Source: Candidatus Omnitrophota bacterium (GTDB lineage Bacteria; Omnitrophota; Gorgyraeia; JABMRG01; JAFGKX01). From it: 21,008 nt of DNA. Within the stretch, counting starts at the first letter, position 1; every line of letters begins with the position of its first letter. A program made the translations under genes and the position numbers. Shown one piece after another: positions 6,690 to 14,884 of this stretch. Location: positions 1 through 21,008 of the forward strand of contig JAFGKX010000120.1 in assembly GCA_016928375.1 (NCBI GenBank), in the 5' to 3' direction. The notes beneath the pieces were generated by a model. It searched no databases. It saw only the letters and a list, made by a program, of their open reading frames with translations, and was not told the DNA's origin.

Positions 6690-7936
6690 TTGAGCCTTTC
6701 CTTGTATATCGGGAATTTTTTTACAAAAAGCAGGACCTTTTTCCTTACTTGTGCTATTGTTTTCTCGTTATTTATATCCGATAAAACCTCGTCGATAAAA
6801 GAAGCTATTTGCCGCATTTGAGGTTCCTTCATGCCCCTTGTTGTTACAGCAGGCGTACCCAGCCTTATACCGCTTGCTACAAGCGGCGGATTAGGATCGT
6901 GGGGAATAAGGTTTTTATTGACCGTTATGCCTGCTTTATCAAGCGCTGCAGCAGCGTCTTTTCCGGTAACATTTCTTGATTTGACTAAATCAACGAGCAG
7001 CAGGTGATTGTCGGTTCCGCCCGATACAATGCGGTAATTCCTTTTTTTCAATTCATCGGCAAGCGCCTTTGCGTTTTTTATGGTCTGTACCTGTTTTTTC
7101 TTAAATTCAGCGCTTGAAGCATTTTTAAAAGCAACTGCCTTTGCCGCTATTACGTGCATAAGCGGCCCGCCTTGCAACCCCGGGAAAACCGTAATGTCTA
7201 TTGATTTTGCGTATTTTTCTTTGCAAAGAATAAATCCGCTTCTTGGCCCGCATAAAGTCTTATGTGCCGTGCTTGTAACAAAATCGGCATATGGCACAGG
7301 GTTAGGATGCAGCCCCGCTGCCACAAGTCCCGCGATATGTGCCATATCCACCATAAGTAAAGCGCCTGTCTCGTCAGCAATTTCCTTAAATTTTTTAAAA
7401 TCTATGATTCTTGGATAAGCGCTCGCTCCTGCCAATATCATTTTAGGCTTGTGCTGCCTTGCAAGAGCCGCCACCTCAGTACAATCTATCATTTCGGTCT
7501 GTTTGTCTACACCATAAAATACCATATTATAATATTTACCGGAAAAATTAAGCTTATGGCCGTGAGTAAGGTGCCCGCCGCATGCGATGTCCATTGCCAA
7601 AACCGTATCGCCGAATTTAAGCTGCGAGAAAAATACAGCCATGTTAGCGCTTGAACCTGAATGCGGCTGCATATTCGCGTGCTCTGCGTGGAATAATTTC
7701 TTTGCCCTTTCTATTGCCAGGTTTTCGGCGACATCGACATATTCACAGCCCGCGTACCAACGTTTGGCGGGATAGCCTTCGGCATATTTATTCGTCATGA
7801 CAGAGCCCTGTGCCTGCAGTACTGCCTCGTCAACAAAGTTTTCGCTTGCGATAAGTTCTATGTTGTTGTTCTGCCTTTTTGTTTCTCCGATAATCGCTTT
7901 ATAGATTTCCGCATCCTTCTTTTTTAAGAGATTCAT
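6686..7936 (-). CDS. glyA: Serine hydroxymethyltransferase
   Basis: This 416-residue PLP enzyme interconverts serine and glycine while charging tetrahydrofolate with a one-carbon unit. It thus feeds purine synthesis (glycine and formyl groups) and dTMP synthesis. The PLP-binding lysine is Lys226 in the STAHKTLCGPRSG segment. ELIASENF near residue 27 and YAEGYPAKRWYAGCEYVD (51-68) are classic family motifs, and length is standard. AAGGAG lies 9 bases before the ATG at 7936, which overlaps the rpiB stop as ATGA; its own stop overlaps the deaminase start in the same way. The order Sua5, phosphatase, RpiB, GlyA matches the Bacillus ywlC-ywlE-ywlF-glyA region. The identification is secure. Confidence 0.97.
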   Translation of the reverse strand: MNLLKKKDAEIYKAIIGETKRQNNNIELIASENFVDEAVLQAQGSVMTNKYAEGYPAKRWYAGCEYVDVAENLAIERAKKLFHAEHANMQPHSGSSANMAVFFSQLKFGDTVLAMDIACGGHLTHGHKLNFSGKYYNMVFYGVDKQTEMIDCTEVAALARQHKPKMILAGASAYPRIIDFKKFKEIADETGALLMVDMAHIAGLVAAGLHPNPVPYADFVTSTAHKTLCGPRSGFILCKEKYAKSIDITVFPGLQGGPLMHVIAAKAVAFKNASSAEFKKKQVQTIKNAKALADELKKRNYRIVSGGTDNHLLLVDLVKSRNVTGKDAAAALDKAGITVNKNLIPHDPNPPLVASGIRLGTPAVTTRGMKEPQMRQIASFIDEVLSDINNEKTIAQVRKKVLLFVKKFPIYKERLK

Positions 7937-8361
7937 CTGTCCAGACTCCTTATTCTTCTTAAATGCCGGCCTTCGGCGAATTTAGTTTTTAAAAATATAC
8001 CGCATATTTTTTTTGCCGGTTCTTTTTTTGTAAAGGCCGACCCCAGCACTAAAATATTTGCGTTATTATGCTCCCTGCTTAATCTGGCGCTTTTTATATC
8101 GCGGCACAAGGCTGCTCTTATTCCTTTGTGCCTGTTTGCAGCCATGGTCATACCTATGCCTGATTTGCATATAAGCACTCCTGATTTTGCTTTTTTTGAA
8201 AGTATCAGCCTTGCAGCTTTTTTCGCGAATTCCGGGTAATCGCAGGATTCTTCGGTAAAAGTACCGACGTCAAAAACAATGTTTTTGTTTTTGACAAGAT
8301 AGGCTGTTATGAAATTCTTTAGTTTATAGCCCGCGTGATCCGAACCTATTGCTATGTTCAC
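7933..8361 (-). CDS. rpiB: Ribose-5-phosphate isomerase B
   Basis: This 142-residue protein of the RpiB/LacAB family should interconvert ribulose-5-phosphate and ribose-5-phosphate, the source of PRPP used by PyrE and purine synthesis. Family residues visible are Asp8-His9 in GSDHAG, the catalytic Cys65 in LICKSGIGM, and His98 in SREHNNANIL. The glycine that normally follows the catalytic cysteine (CGTG or CGSG) is Lys66 here, a mild oddity. The start is GTG at 8361 with AGGGG nine bases upstream and 12 bases after the previous stop. The stop overlaps glyA as ATGA. The C-terminal tail, about 130-142, is basic. The related allose-6-phosphate isomerase function is possible but less likely in this setting. 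Confidence 0.92.
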   Translation of the reverse strand: MNIAIGSDHAGYKLKNFITAYLVKNKNIVFDVGTFTEESCDYPEFAKKAARLILSKKAKSGVLICKSGIGMTMAANRHKGIRAALCRDIKSARLSREHNNANILVLGSAFTKKEPAKKICGIFLKTKFAEGRHLRRIRSLDR

Positions 8362-8373
8362 CTTATTAATCCC

Positions 8374-9444
8374 CTATTCTTTTTTTAATTTTTCCGTTAT
8401 TTTATCAGCTGCTTCTTCTATCTGCTTATACGCCTGTTCATAAGCAAAAAACGGCTTCCCCATCGGGTCCTGTATATTCATATTGGATGTTTTAAGGCTT
8501 GCGTATTCTTTGAAAAGATATGTTTTTGCTTTCGCCTGGGGCATTGTATCGCTGATAAAATCTTTCTGCGTTTCATCCATAACAAGTATAATATTTGCCC
8601 AGTCTGCAAGCTCTTTTGTAAGCTTGTGCGTAGAAAATCCGGACATGTTTATACCCGCATATTTTTTCATAACATCCGCCATATCCGCAGAACCGGGCAG
8701 GTCGTTTACGGCAATTATACCTGCTGATTTTATGTTAAAACCTTCTTTTTCCAGGTCTCTTTTAAGCAGCGCTTCTGCCATCGGAGAACGACAGCTGTTG
8801 CCTGCGCACACTATGAGTATGTTAGTAATTTTTTTATCCTCAAAAAGAGCTGTCTTTATCTGCTCTGCGATAAAACCCTCGCGTAATATCCTGGGCCTTA
8901 AACTGCTTATATCAACTACCGTGGAAGAGGTTTCCGTCTCGGTACGGCCTGTATCTATTACCATATCTATAAGCCCTTCGAAATCTCTCACAACGCTGAA
9001 AGCATCCACGGAATCGGGGTGACCGGATATGTTCGCGCTTGGGGCAACTATGGTCAGGCGGCTTTCTTCTATAAGTTTAAGCGCTAATTTATTAGACGGC
9101 ATCCTAAAACCTAAAGGCTCTCCGTTTCTGGTTTTTACTATTATAGTCAACGGGCCCGGCCAGAACCTGTCTATCAATCTTTTGGCTGTTTCATCAAGCC
9201 CGTCCACAAACTCCAATATTTTTTCTTTATGCGCTATATGTATAGTAAATGGTTTGTCTTTGGGGCGTTTTTTTATCTCATATAACCTGTCTACCGCGGC
9301 TTTATTATTATAATCCGCAGCCAACCCATAAACTGTTTCCGTGGGAAAACCTACAATTCCGCCTTTTTTTAAAATCCCGGCTGCTTCTTTTATAACTTCC
9401 GGATCGAAGTTATGGGCGCTGGTTTTTATTATTTTTGTATGCAT
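8374..9444 (-). CDS. Fusion of Sua5/YrdC threonylcarbamoyl-AMP synthase and low-molecular-weight protein phosphatase
   Basis: This 356-residue protein joins two enzymes. Residues about 12-200 are a Sua5/YrdC/TsaC domain, which makes threonylcarbamoyl-AMP for the t6A modification of tRNA. Its KKR motif is at 58-60 and its PSANISG loop at 135-141. Residues about 206-356 are a low-molecular-weight protein phosphatase with the CX5R loop CAGNSCRS (Cys213, Arg219) and the general-acid motif DPMG (Asp326). In Bacillus the same two functions are separate neighbours, ywlC and ywlE, followed by rpiB and glyA. YwlE is a protein-arginine phosphatase. Residue 217 of the loop is Ser where YwlE has Thr and tyrosine phosphatases usually have Ile, which leans toward arginine phosphatase activity. 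The ATG at 9444 fits the family start but has no visible Shine-Dalgarno sequence, and a palindromic repeat begins 11 bases upstream. Confidence 0.92.
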   Translation of the reverse strand: MHTKIIKTSAHNFDPEVIKEAAGILKKGGIVGFPTETVYGLAADYNNKAAVDRLYEIKKRPKDKPFTIHIAHKEKILEFVDGLDETAKRLIDRFWPGPLTIIVKTRNGEPLGFRMPSNKLALKLIEESRLTIVAPSANISGHPDSVDAFSVVRDFEGLIDMVIDTGRTETETSSTVVDISSLRPRILREGFIAEQIKTALFEDKKITNILIVCAGNSCRSPMAEALLKRDLEKEGFNIKSAGIIAVNDLPGSADMADVMKKYAGINMSGFSTHKLTKELADWANIILVMDETQKDFISDTMPQAKAKTYLFKEYASLKTSNMNIQDPMGKPFFAYEQAYKQIEEAADKITEKLKKE

Positions 9445-9455
9445 TTTTTATATTT

Positions 9456-9530
9456 GTCATTGCGAGCGCAGTAAAGCAATCTCTACTTTTTAGACTGCTT
9501 CGTCAGCCCTTTGGGCTTCCTCGCAATGAC
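9456..9530. repeat. Palindromic dispersed-type repeat overlapping the purE 3' end
   Basis: GTCATTGCGAG (9456-9466) and CTCGCAATGAC (9520-9530) form a perfect 11-base inverted repeat. Inside are AAGCAATCT (9474-9482) against AGACTGCTT (9492-9500), with 8 of 9 matches, and a small AGCCC-ttt-GGGCT hairpin at 9505-9517. The motif (CATTGCGAG ... GCAATC ... CTCGCAATGAC) resembles a family of palindromic repeats scattered in many bacterial genomes. It spans the purE-Sua5 gap and encodes the last purE codons. Confidence 0.72.
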
Positions 9531-9985
9531 GTACCGGCTAATTTCTTCTTATGTAGTTTTAATTTATTTTTGATCTTTGTATCCGATAATGCCAAAATCT
9601 GCGCTGCCAGAATCGCGGCATTTTTTGCGCCTGATTTTCCTATTGCCATACACGCCACAGGTATTCCTGCGGGCATCTGGACTACCGAAAAAAGAGAGTC
9701 AATGCCGCCGAGCGCTTGCGTTTCAATAGGTATACCGATAACAGGAAGCGTGGTGTGAGCCGCCAGAACGCCTGCTAAATGCGCAGCTCCTCCTGCAGCG
9801 GCAATAATAACTCTTATACCGCTTTTTTCCGCATGTTTAGCAAATTTTACGGTTTGATCGGGGGTTCTGTGCGCGGACAAAACTTTAACAGTGTATTTTA
9901 TGCTAAATTCATCCAGTGTGTCTACGCAGTGTTTAACTATCGGCATATCCGACTCACTTCCCATTAATATCGCTATCTTGCTCAT
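9503..9985 (-). CDS. purE: N5-carboxyaminoimidazole ribonucleotide mutase (PurE, class I-like)
   Basis: This 160-residue enzyme makes CAIR in purine synthesis. GSESDMP (9-15), the SAHRTPD motif with His39, AAAGGAAHL (62-70) and SLFSVVQMPAGIPV (97-110) identify it. The ATG at 9985 was chosen because it forms an ATGA overlap with the purD stop and has GGAGG seven bases upstream; a GTG at 10000 would contain that ribosome-binding site and is rejected. The last nine or so residues (TSLRGSPKG) are encoded by the palindromic repeat at 9456-9530 and extend past the usual family end. Class I enzymes normally work with PurK, and no purK is in this window. A class II AIR carboxylase without PurK cannot be excluded by eye. 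Confidence 0.93.
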   Translation of the reverse strand: MSKIAILMGSESDMPIVKHCVDTLDEFSIKYTVKVLSAHRTPDQTVKFAKHAEKSGIRVIIAAAGGAAHLAGVLAAHTTLPVIGIPIETQALGGIDSLFSVVQMPAGIPVACMAIGKSGAKNAAILAAQILALSDTKIKNKLKLHKKKLAGTSLRGSPKG

Positions 9986-11265
9986 AAGCTTTCCTCCCAC
10001 GCTAGTGCTCTATGCCCTATATCTTTTCTGTAATACATTCCTTCGAAATTTATTTTACTGCAGGCGTCATACGCTTTATCTATTGCGCCTTTTATTCCCT
10101 CACCCAGCGCTGTAACGCCAAGTACGCGCCCGCCGTTTGTCAATATTGTATCGGCTTCTAATTTTGTGCCGGCATGAAATACCACCGTATCTTTTACCGA
10201 CTCTGCTTCATCCAGCCCGTAAATCGGAATACCTTTTTTGTAATCCCCGGGATATCCTTTTGAGGCGCACACAACGCAAACGCAGGGCCTTTTGTCCCAT
10301 TCCAATTTCACTTTTTCTATGTTTCCGTCTATCGACGCTTCCACCGCGTCCATAAGATCCGTTTTAAGCCGCGGCAGTATGGCCTGCGTTTCCGGATCGC
10401 CGAAACGAACATTAAATTCCAATACATAAGGCCCGTCCCTGGTAATCATAAGCCCCGCATAAAGAGTACCTTTAAAAGGTGTATTTTCTTCGTTAAGGCC
10501 GAATATAATCGGCTTGATGATTTTTTTATTTATTATATCGTTCAAGGCATCGTCTATAACAGGCGCCGGAGAATAAGCGCCCATGCCGCCGGTGTTGGGG
10601 CCTTTATCATTATCGTATATTCTTTTATGATCCTGGCTGGAGGCAAGATTCACAAAATGCCTTCCGTCGCTCATTATAATAACAGACGCTTCTTCGCCTT
10701 CCAGGCAGTCTTCGATTATTATTCTTTCGCCTGCGGGCCCGAATTTTTTATCTGCCATAATAATTTTAACAGCGTCGAGAGCTTCCTGCCTGCTTTTACA
10801 TACAAAGACGCCTTTGCCCTGGGCTAAGCCGTCTGCCTTAATCACCATAGGGGCAGGCCTTTTACTTATGTGTTCTTTCGCCTGACGAACACCATCAAAA
10901 ACTTTATATTCTGCAGTCGGTATTCTGAACCTTGTAAGCGCCTCTTTGGCGAATACCTTGCTTGATTCGAGTTTGGCTGTTTTAGCGTCGGGGCCGAATA
11001 TCCTTAATTTTTTATGATTGAATTTATCTACTATGCCTGAAGCTAGGGGCGCCTCAGGGCCTACAATGGCGAGATCTATATTGTTTTTCTCCGCAAAGTC
11101 CGTTATTTTTTCTATATCGTTGTCTTTGATATCCGAGCACTGTGCTATCTTTGCCATACCTGCGTTTCCGGGAAGGGCAAAAATTTTCTTAACACGGGGG
11201 CTTTGCGCTATTTTCCAGCAGATTGCGTGTTCGCGCGCGCCGGAGCCTATTACAAGAACTTTCAT
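9982..11265 (-). CDS. purD: Phosphoribosylamine-glycine ligase (GAR synthetase)
   Basis: This 427-residue ATP-grasp ligase joins phosphoribosylamine and glycine, the second step of purine synthesis. The N-terminal IGSGAREHAICW (6-17) and PGNAGMA (32-38) are typical, the ATP-grasp loop is VIKADGLAQGKGV (141-153), and metal-binding FNVRFGDPETQ lies at 284-294. Length matches stand-alone PurD. The ATG at 11265 overlaps the purM stop as ATGA, and the stop overlaps the purE start as ATGA, so purM-purD-purE are tightly coupled. GlyA, in the next gene group, supplies its glycine. The identification is secure. Confidence 0.97.
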   Translation of the reverse strand: MKVLVIGSGAREHAICWKIAQSPRVKKIFALPGNAGMAKIAQCSDIKDNDIEKITDFAEKNNIDLAIVGPEAPLASGIVDKFNHKKLRIFGPDAKTAKLESSKVFAKEALTRFRIPTAEYKVFDGVRQAKEHISKRPAPMVIKADGLAQGKGVFVCKSRQEALDAVKIIMADKKFGPAGERIIIEDCLEGEEASVIIMSDGRHFVNLASSQDHKRIYDNDKGPNTGGMGAYSPAPVIDDALNDIINKKIIKPIIFGLNEENTPFKGTLYAGLMITRDGPYVLEFNVRFGDPETQAILPRLKTDLMDAVEASIDGNIEKVKLEWDKRPCVCVVCASKGYPGDYKKGIPIYGLDEAESVKDTVVFHAGTKLEADTILTNGGRVLGVTALGEGIKGAIDKAYDACSKINFEGMYYRKDIGHRALAWEESL

Positions 11266-12260
11266 ACTAGCCTGACTTCGCCTTTTCCTTTTGCTACTTC
11301 ACCTATAACCCAGGTTCTGATATTGAATTTATTAAGAAGCATCTGCGCTTTTCTAACATCGGACGGTGAAAGTACCGCTGCCATACCGATACCCATATTA
11401 AATACCTTATACATTTCTTCGTCTTTTATACCGGCCTTTTTCTGTATTGTTCTGAATATCCACGGAATACGCCAGGATCTTTTATTTATCAATATAGCTA
11501 CATTTTTTGGCAATATGCGCGGCAGCTTATCTCTGAATGCCCCTCCGGTTATATGGGCAAGGCCTTTTATATCGGTTATCTTTGCCATCTCAAGCAGCGG
11601 TTTTGTATAAAGTGTGGTGGGCTTTAAAAGCTCAGCTCTTAATTTTTTTTGCTCTTTAATAGAAAAAACCCTTCTGACAAGCGAAAATCCATTTGAATGA
11701 AGCCCGCTTGATTCAAGGCCCAGGACAACATCGCCTTTTTTTATATTTTTGCCGTCTATAATGTTCCTTTTTTCTGCGATACCTACACAAAAACCTGCCA
11801 AATCATAATGCCCCGGCGCATACATACCCGGCATCTCCGCAGTTTCTCCGCCTATTAAGGCGTAGCCGGATTTTCTACAGGCAAGCGCTATGCCGCTTAT
11901 TACATCTTTTAAAACAGCGGGATTTATTTTTCCTGTGGCCACATAATCAAGAAAAAACAGAGGCTCTGCCCCTGTTGTCGCGACATCGTTTGCGCTCATG
12001 GCTACTAAATCAGCGCCGACTGTGTCATGTTTGTTGCAGGCCTGGGCAATAAGAAGTTTCGTGCCTACCCCATCGGTGGATGAAACCAGCACGGGATGCT
12101 TGAATTTCATCGAAGCAATACTGTAAAGCCCTCCGAAAGAACCTATATCGGAAATAGCGTTTTTTGTCTTGGTTTTTTGCACCGATGTTTTTATCGATTC
12201 AACCAGCTTGTTGGCTTTATCGATATCAACGCCGGATGATTTATAAGTAATCTTTTTCAT
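11262..12260 (-). CDS. purM: Phosphoribosylformylglycinamidine cyclo-ligase (AIR synthetase)
   Basis: This 332-residue enzyme closes the imidazole ring to give AIR, the substrate that PurE pathway enzymes carboxylate. The N-terminal YKSSGVDIDKANKLV (6-20), SSTDGVGTK (60-68) and GGETAEMPGMY (137-147) are signature motifs, and length is standard. The ATG at 12260 overlaps the purB stop as ATGA and has a short AGGA just upstream. Its own stop overlaps the purD start as ATGA. No frameshift or missing key residue is seen. The identification is secure. Confidence 0.97.
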   Translation of the reverse strand: MKKITYKSSGVDIDKANKLVESIKTSVQKTKTKNAISDIGSFGGLYSIASMKFKHPVLVSSTDGVGTKLLIAQACNKHDTVGADLVAMSANDVATTGAEPLFFLDYVATGKINPAVLKDVISGIALACRKSGYALIGGETAEMPGMYAPGHYDLAGFCVGIAEKRNIIDGKNIKKGDVVLGLESSGLHSNGFSLVRRVFSIKEQKKLRAELLKPTTLYTKPLLEMAKITDIKGLAHITGGAFRDKLPRILPKNVAILINKRSWRIPWIFRTIQKKAGIKDEEMYKVFNMGIGMAAVLSPSDVRKAQMLLNKFNIRTWVIGEVAKGKGEVRLV

Positions 12261-13552
12261 AATCCTATGCGCTTAAAAACTTTGTCTATGTTTCTTAAGT
12301 AATACCTGAGATCGAAACACGCTGTTATCTGGTTGGGTTTTAATATGGCGGTAACGTCTTTATCTTTAAGCAGGTTTTCCTTGAAATCAACGTTTTTCTC
12401 ACCCTGCGCCTTCATAGCATTACGCTGTATAAGCCTGTACGCCTTATCCCTTGAGGTCCCTTTATCAACCATCTCAAGCAGTAACTTCTGAGAAAATATA
12501 AGGCCGCCCGTCTTATTTAAATTTTCAAGCATCCTGTGCGGATAAATTATGAGGTGCCTGACGATATCGGTCATTTTGTTAAGCATGTAATCTATCAATA
12601 TGGTCGAATCCGGCATGGTAATTCTTTCTACGGATGAATGAGAAATATCCCGTTCGTGCCAAAGCGCGACATTTTCCATAGCAGCGTGCGCGTTTGCCCT
12701 TAATATCCTCGCAAGTCCTGTGATTCTTTCGCAGGTAATTGGATTGCGCTTGTGCGGCATTGCCGATGAACCTTTTTGCGTCGGAGAAAAATATTCTTCC
12801 ACTTCGCGGATCTCGGTGCGCTGAAGCCCTCTTATCTCTATGGCCAATTTTTCCAGCGTAGCGCCTATAAGCGCTATCGTGGCCATATATTGCGCGTGAC
12901 GGTCCCTCTGTATAACCTGGCTTGAAACAGGGGCTTCTTTTAAGCCTAATTTTTTACAGGCGAATTCCTCAACTACAGGCTCGATATTGGAAAAAGTGCC
13001 TACTGCCCCGGATATCTTGCCTACGCTTACAGCGTCTTTTGCCGCGAGCATTCTTTGTATGTTGCGTTTTGTTTCTTCGTAAAAAATAGCTATTTTTAAT
13101 CCAAATGTCATCGGCTCGGCGTGTACTCCGTGTGTGCGGCCTATCATGGGAGTATGTTTATAAAGCCTGGCTTTTTCTGCCAGCACATTCTTAAATGCCT
13201 CCAGGTCTTTTAATATTATATCTGCCGCTTCCCTCATCTGAAGCGCCAGCGCAGTATCCGTAACATCATTGGAGGTAAGGCCCATATGTATGTACCTTCC
13301 GTCAGGCCCTATACTTTCCTGCACGGTTGAAACAAACGCCGCTACGTCATGGTTCGTTTCTTTTTCAAGATGCTTTATTCTCTCAATGTTGAATTTTGCC
13401 TTTTTTCTGATGTTGCCTAAGGCCTTTTTAGGTATCTTGCCTTCTTTAGACATGGCTTCACATGCCGCAATTTCTACATCCAGCATCTTCTGGAATTTAA
13501 ATTTATCGTCCCATATACTGGACATTTCAGGACGGCTGTAGCGTAGTATCAT
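12257..13552 (-). CDS. purB: Adenylosuccinate lyase
   Basis: This 431-residue lyase of the fumarase superfamily catalyses two steps, cleaving SAICAR and adenylosuccinate. The signature GSSAMPHKRNP at 261-271 contains the flexible catalytic serine, and His141 in GRTHG and His68 in KETNHD are the other expected catalytic histidines. The ATG at 13552 has GGGAGGG 8 bases upstream. It is the first purine gene, 79 bases after pyrE. I see no strong promoter in that gap, so it could be read from the pyr operon by passing the terminator-like hairpin, or from a weak promoter. It overlaps purM as ATGA. Confidence 0.97.
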   Translation of the reverse strand: MILRYSRPEMSSIWDDKFKFQKMLDVEIAACEAMSKEGKIPKKALGNIRKKAKFNIERIKHLEKETNHDVAAFVSTVQESIGPDGRYIHMGLTSNDVTDTALALQMREAADIILKDLEAFKNVLAEKARLYKHTPMIGRTHGVHAEPMTFGLKIAIFYEETKRNIQRMLAAKDAVSVGKISGAVGTFSNIEPVVEEFACKKLGLKEAPVSSQVIQRDRHAQYMATIALIGATLEKLAIEIRGLQRTEIREVEEYFSPTQKGSSAMPHKRNPITCERITGLARILRANAHAAMENVALWHERDISHSSVERITMPDSTILIDYMLNKMTDIVRHLIIYPHRMLENLNKTGGLIFSQKLLLEMVDKGTSRDKAYRLIQRNAMKAQGEKNVDFKENLLKDKDVTAILKPNQITACFDLRYYLRNIDKVFKRIGL

Positions 13553-13618
13553 AGTGTTGTCCCTCCCTTAAAAAGACGGGTTCTATCTGTTGTATAGATA
13601 AGACTTAAAATAACATTT

Positions 13619-13676
13619 AATAAGAAAAAAGTCAAGCCTGCTTTGAACCGGGTTTGGTTATCGATAGGCCTGACTT
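13619..13676 (-). terminator. Candidate intrinsic terminator at the end of pyrE
   Basis: On the minus strand AAGTCAGGCC (13667-13676) pairs with GGCTTGACTT (13629-13638), a 10-pair stem with one G-U pair, followed at once by TTTTCTTATT. The 28-base loop can itself fold (AACC with GGTT). The stem includes the pyrE stop codon. The long loop makes it less certain than a compact terminator, but the position at the pyr/pur boundary fits. Confidence 0.55.
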
Positions 13677-14198
13677 GCATAGGGGGCATTGTTTGTCAGT
13701 ATATGTTTTTATATCCGCTTTGGCAAGGCTGTATAACATGATATCTTTAAACAGGTTTTCCTTGCCGGAACGGTCGATAATACAGGCCACGCCGGCTACA
13801 TTTGCGCCGTTTGCTTTCACAATATCTATAACTTCCCGCGTAGACGAACCTGTAGTTACAACATCTTCACAGACTAAAACGTTTGCGCCTTTTTCTATTT
13901 TGAAATTTCTTCTGAGCTGCATTTTGCCGTCTTTTCTCTCTGTAAAAAGCGAGCGTACGCCTAACGCCCTTGCCAACTCATACGATACCAAAACTCCCCC
14001 CAGCGCCGGGGCTATTACAATATCGATTTTTTTGTTTAAAAATTTTTTCGCTAATTCCCGGCATAGCCTCTCTGCGTGTTCGGGGTGCTGCAAAAGAAGC
14101 GCGCACTGAAGATACTCTCCGCTGTGCAGGCCGCTTGAAAGCACAAAATGGCCCTCCAGCAATGCGCCTGTTTCTTTGAATAATTTTAACACATCCAT
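13632..14198 (-). CDS. pyrE: Orotate phosphoribosyltransferase
   Basis: This 188-residue enzyme joins orotate and PRPP to give OMP. The PRPP-binding loop VLVCEDVVTTGSST is at 107-120, and ALGGVLVSYELARALG (65-80) is typical. The C-terminal CPLC (171-174) is seen in the type of PyrE shared by archaea and several bacteria. The ATG at 14198 overlaps the end of pyrF by 13 bases; an AGAGG about 13 bases upstream is far for a ribosome-binding site, so re-initiation from pyrF is likely. It is the last pyr gene, and a terminator-like hairpin overlaps its stop codon. The next step, PyrF, is encoded directly upstream. Confidence 0.96.
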   Translation of the reverse strand: MDVLKLFKETGALLEGHFVLSSGLHSGEYLQCALLLQHPEHAERLCRELAKKFLNKKIDIVIAPALGGVLVSYELARALGVRSLFTERKDGKMQLRRNFKIEKGANVLVCEDVVTTGSSTREVIDIVKANGANVAGVACIIDRSGKENLFKDIMLYSLAKADIKTYTDKQCPLCKSGLSITKPGSKQA

Positions 14199-14884
14199 TG
14201 TCTTATAATTTCCTCTGCTGCTTTTTTTGGGTCAACGGCCGCTGTTACGGGCCTTCCCACCACAATATAATCAGCGCCGTTTTCTATGGCCTCTTTTGGC
14301 GCAGCTGTCCTTTTCTGGTCAAATTTCTTATCCGTCCCGGATCTAATGCCCGGCGTTACTATGATAAAATCTCTGCCGCAGGATTTCCTTACTTCTTTTA
14401 CTTCCGCCGGAGAGCACACAACGCCGTCAGCGCCGTTTTGCTGCGCCAGTTTCGCAAGATACACAACTTGCTTTGCCGGCGAACGCGTAATACCCAATTG
14501 TTTAAGCGCTTTTTTGTCTATGCTGGTTAAAACTGTGACTGCCAAAAGCGCTGGCCTTGTTTTTTGCGGCAATAATTTCATTGCTGCTGCAGCTGACTTT
14601 ATCATTTCTGCGCCGCCTGATGCGTGTATATTGAGCATGAACGGGTTTAACCCGGCTGCTGCCTCTATTGCCTTTGAAACGGTGTTCGGTATGTCGTGAA
14701 ATTTTAAATCTAAAAATACGCGCGCGCCTTTTTTGTTTATTGCCCTGACCGCATCAGGGCCTTTTGCGCAAAAAAGTTGGCTTCCAATTTTATACAGTTT
14801 TACGAGCGGATATAGTTTATCTACAAGCGCTTCCGCTTCATTTAAAGTGGCTGTATCTAATGCGACTATAAGCCTGTCTTTCAT
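14186..14884 (-). CDS. pyrF: Orotidine 5'-phosphate decarboxylase
   Basis: This 232-residue TIM-barrel enzyme decarboxylates OMP to UMP, the last step of the pathway. The catalytic DxKxxD array is Asp59, Lys61, Asp64 in DLKFHDIPNT, with Asp10 near the N-terminus, VTVLTS in the middle and PGIR and VVGRPVT toward the end, all typical of the bacterial group 1 enzyme. The frame is open for 77 more codons upstream, but that part lies within pyrD in another frame and is not protein-like. The ATG at 14884 gives an exact ATGA overlap with the pyrD stop and the normal family start (MKDRLIVALD), so it was chosen. No Shine-Dalgarno sequence is evident, consistent with coupling to pyrD. Confidence 0.96.
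   Translation of the reverse strand: MKDRLIVALDTATLNEAEALVDKLYPLVKLYKIGSQLFCAKGPDAVRAINKKGARVFLDLKFHDIPNTVSKAIEAAAGLNPFMLNIHASGGAEMIKSAAAAMKLLPQKTRPALLAVTVLTSIDKKALKQLGITRSPAKQVVYLAKLAQQNGADGVVCSPAEVKEVRKSCGRDFIIVTPGIRSGTDKKFDQKRTAAPKEAIENGADYIVVGRPVTAAVDPKKAAEEIIRQWMC

Noticed and set aside
8483..9022. 179-codon plus-strand open frame opposite the Sua5 fusion
   Set aside because: It is antisense to a clearly recognised gene, and its translation has the Ser/Ile-rich look of a shadow frame. The same applies to 4826-5302 and 19344-19838.
9986..10000. GTG start giving PurE five more residues
   Set aside because: The stretch contains the GGAGG site for the ATG at 9985, which also forms the ATGA overlap with purD.
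13553..13628. Promoter for purB in the pyrE-purB gap
   Set aside because: The best hexamer pairs (for example TTATTA-17-TATCTA) match the consensus poorly, so it is not listed as a feature.
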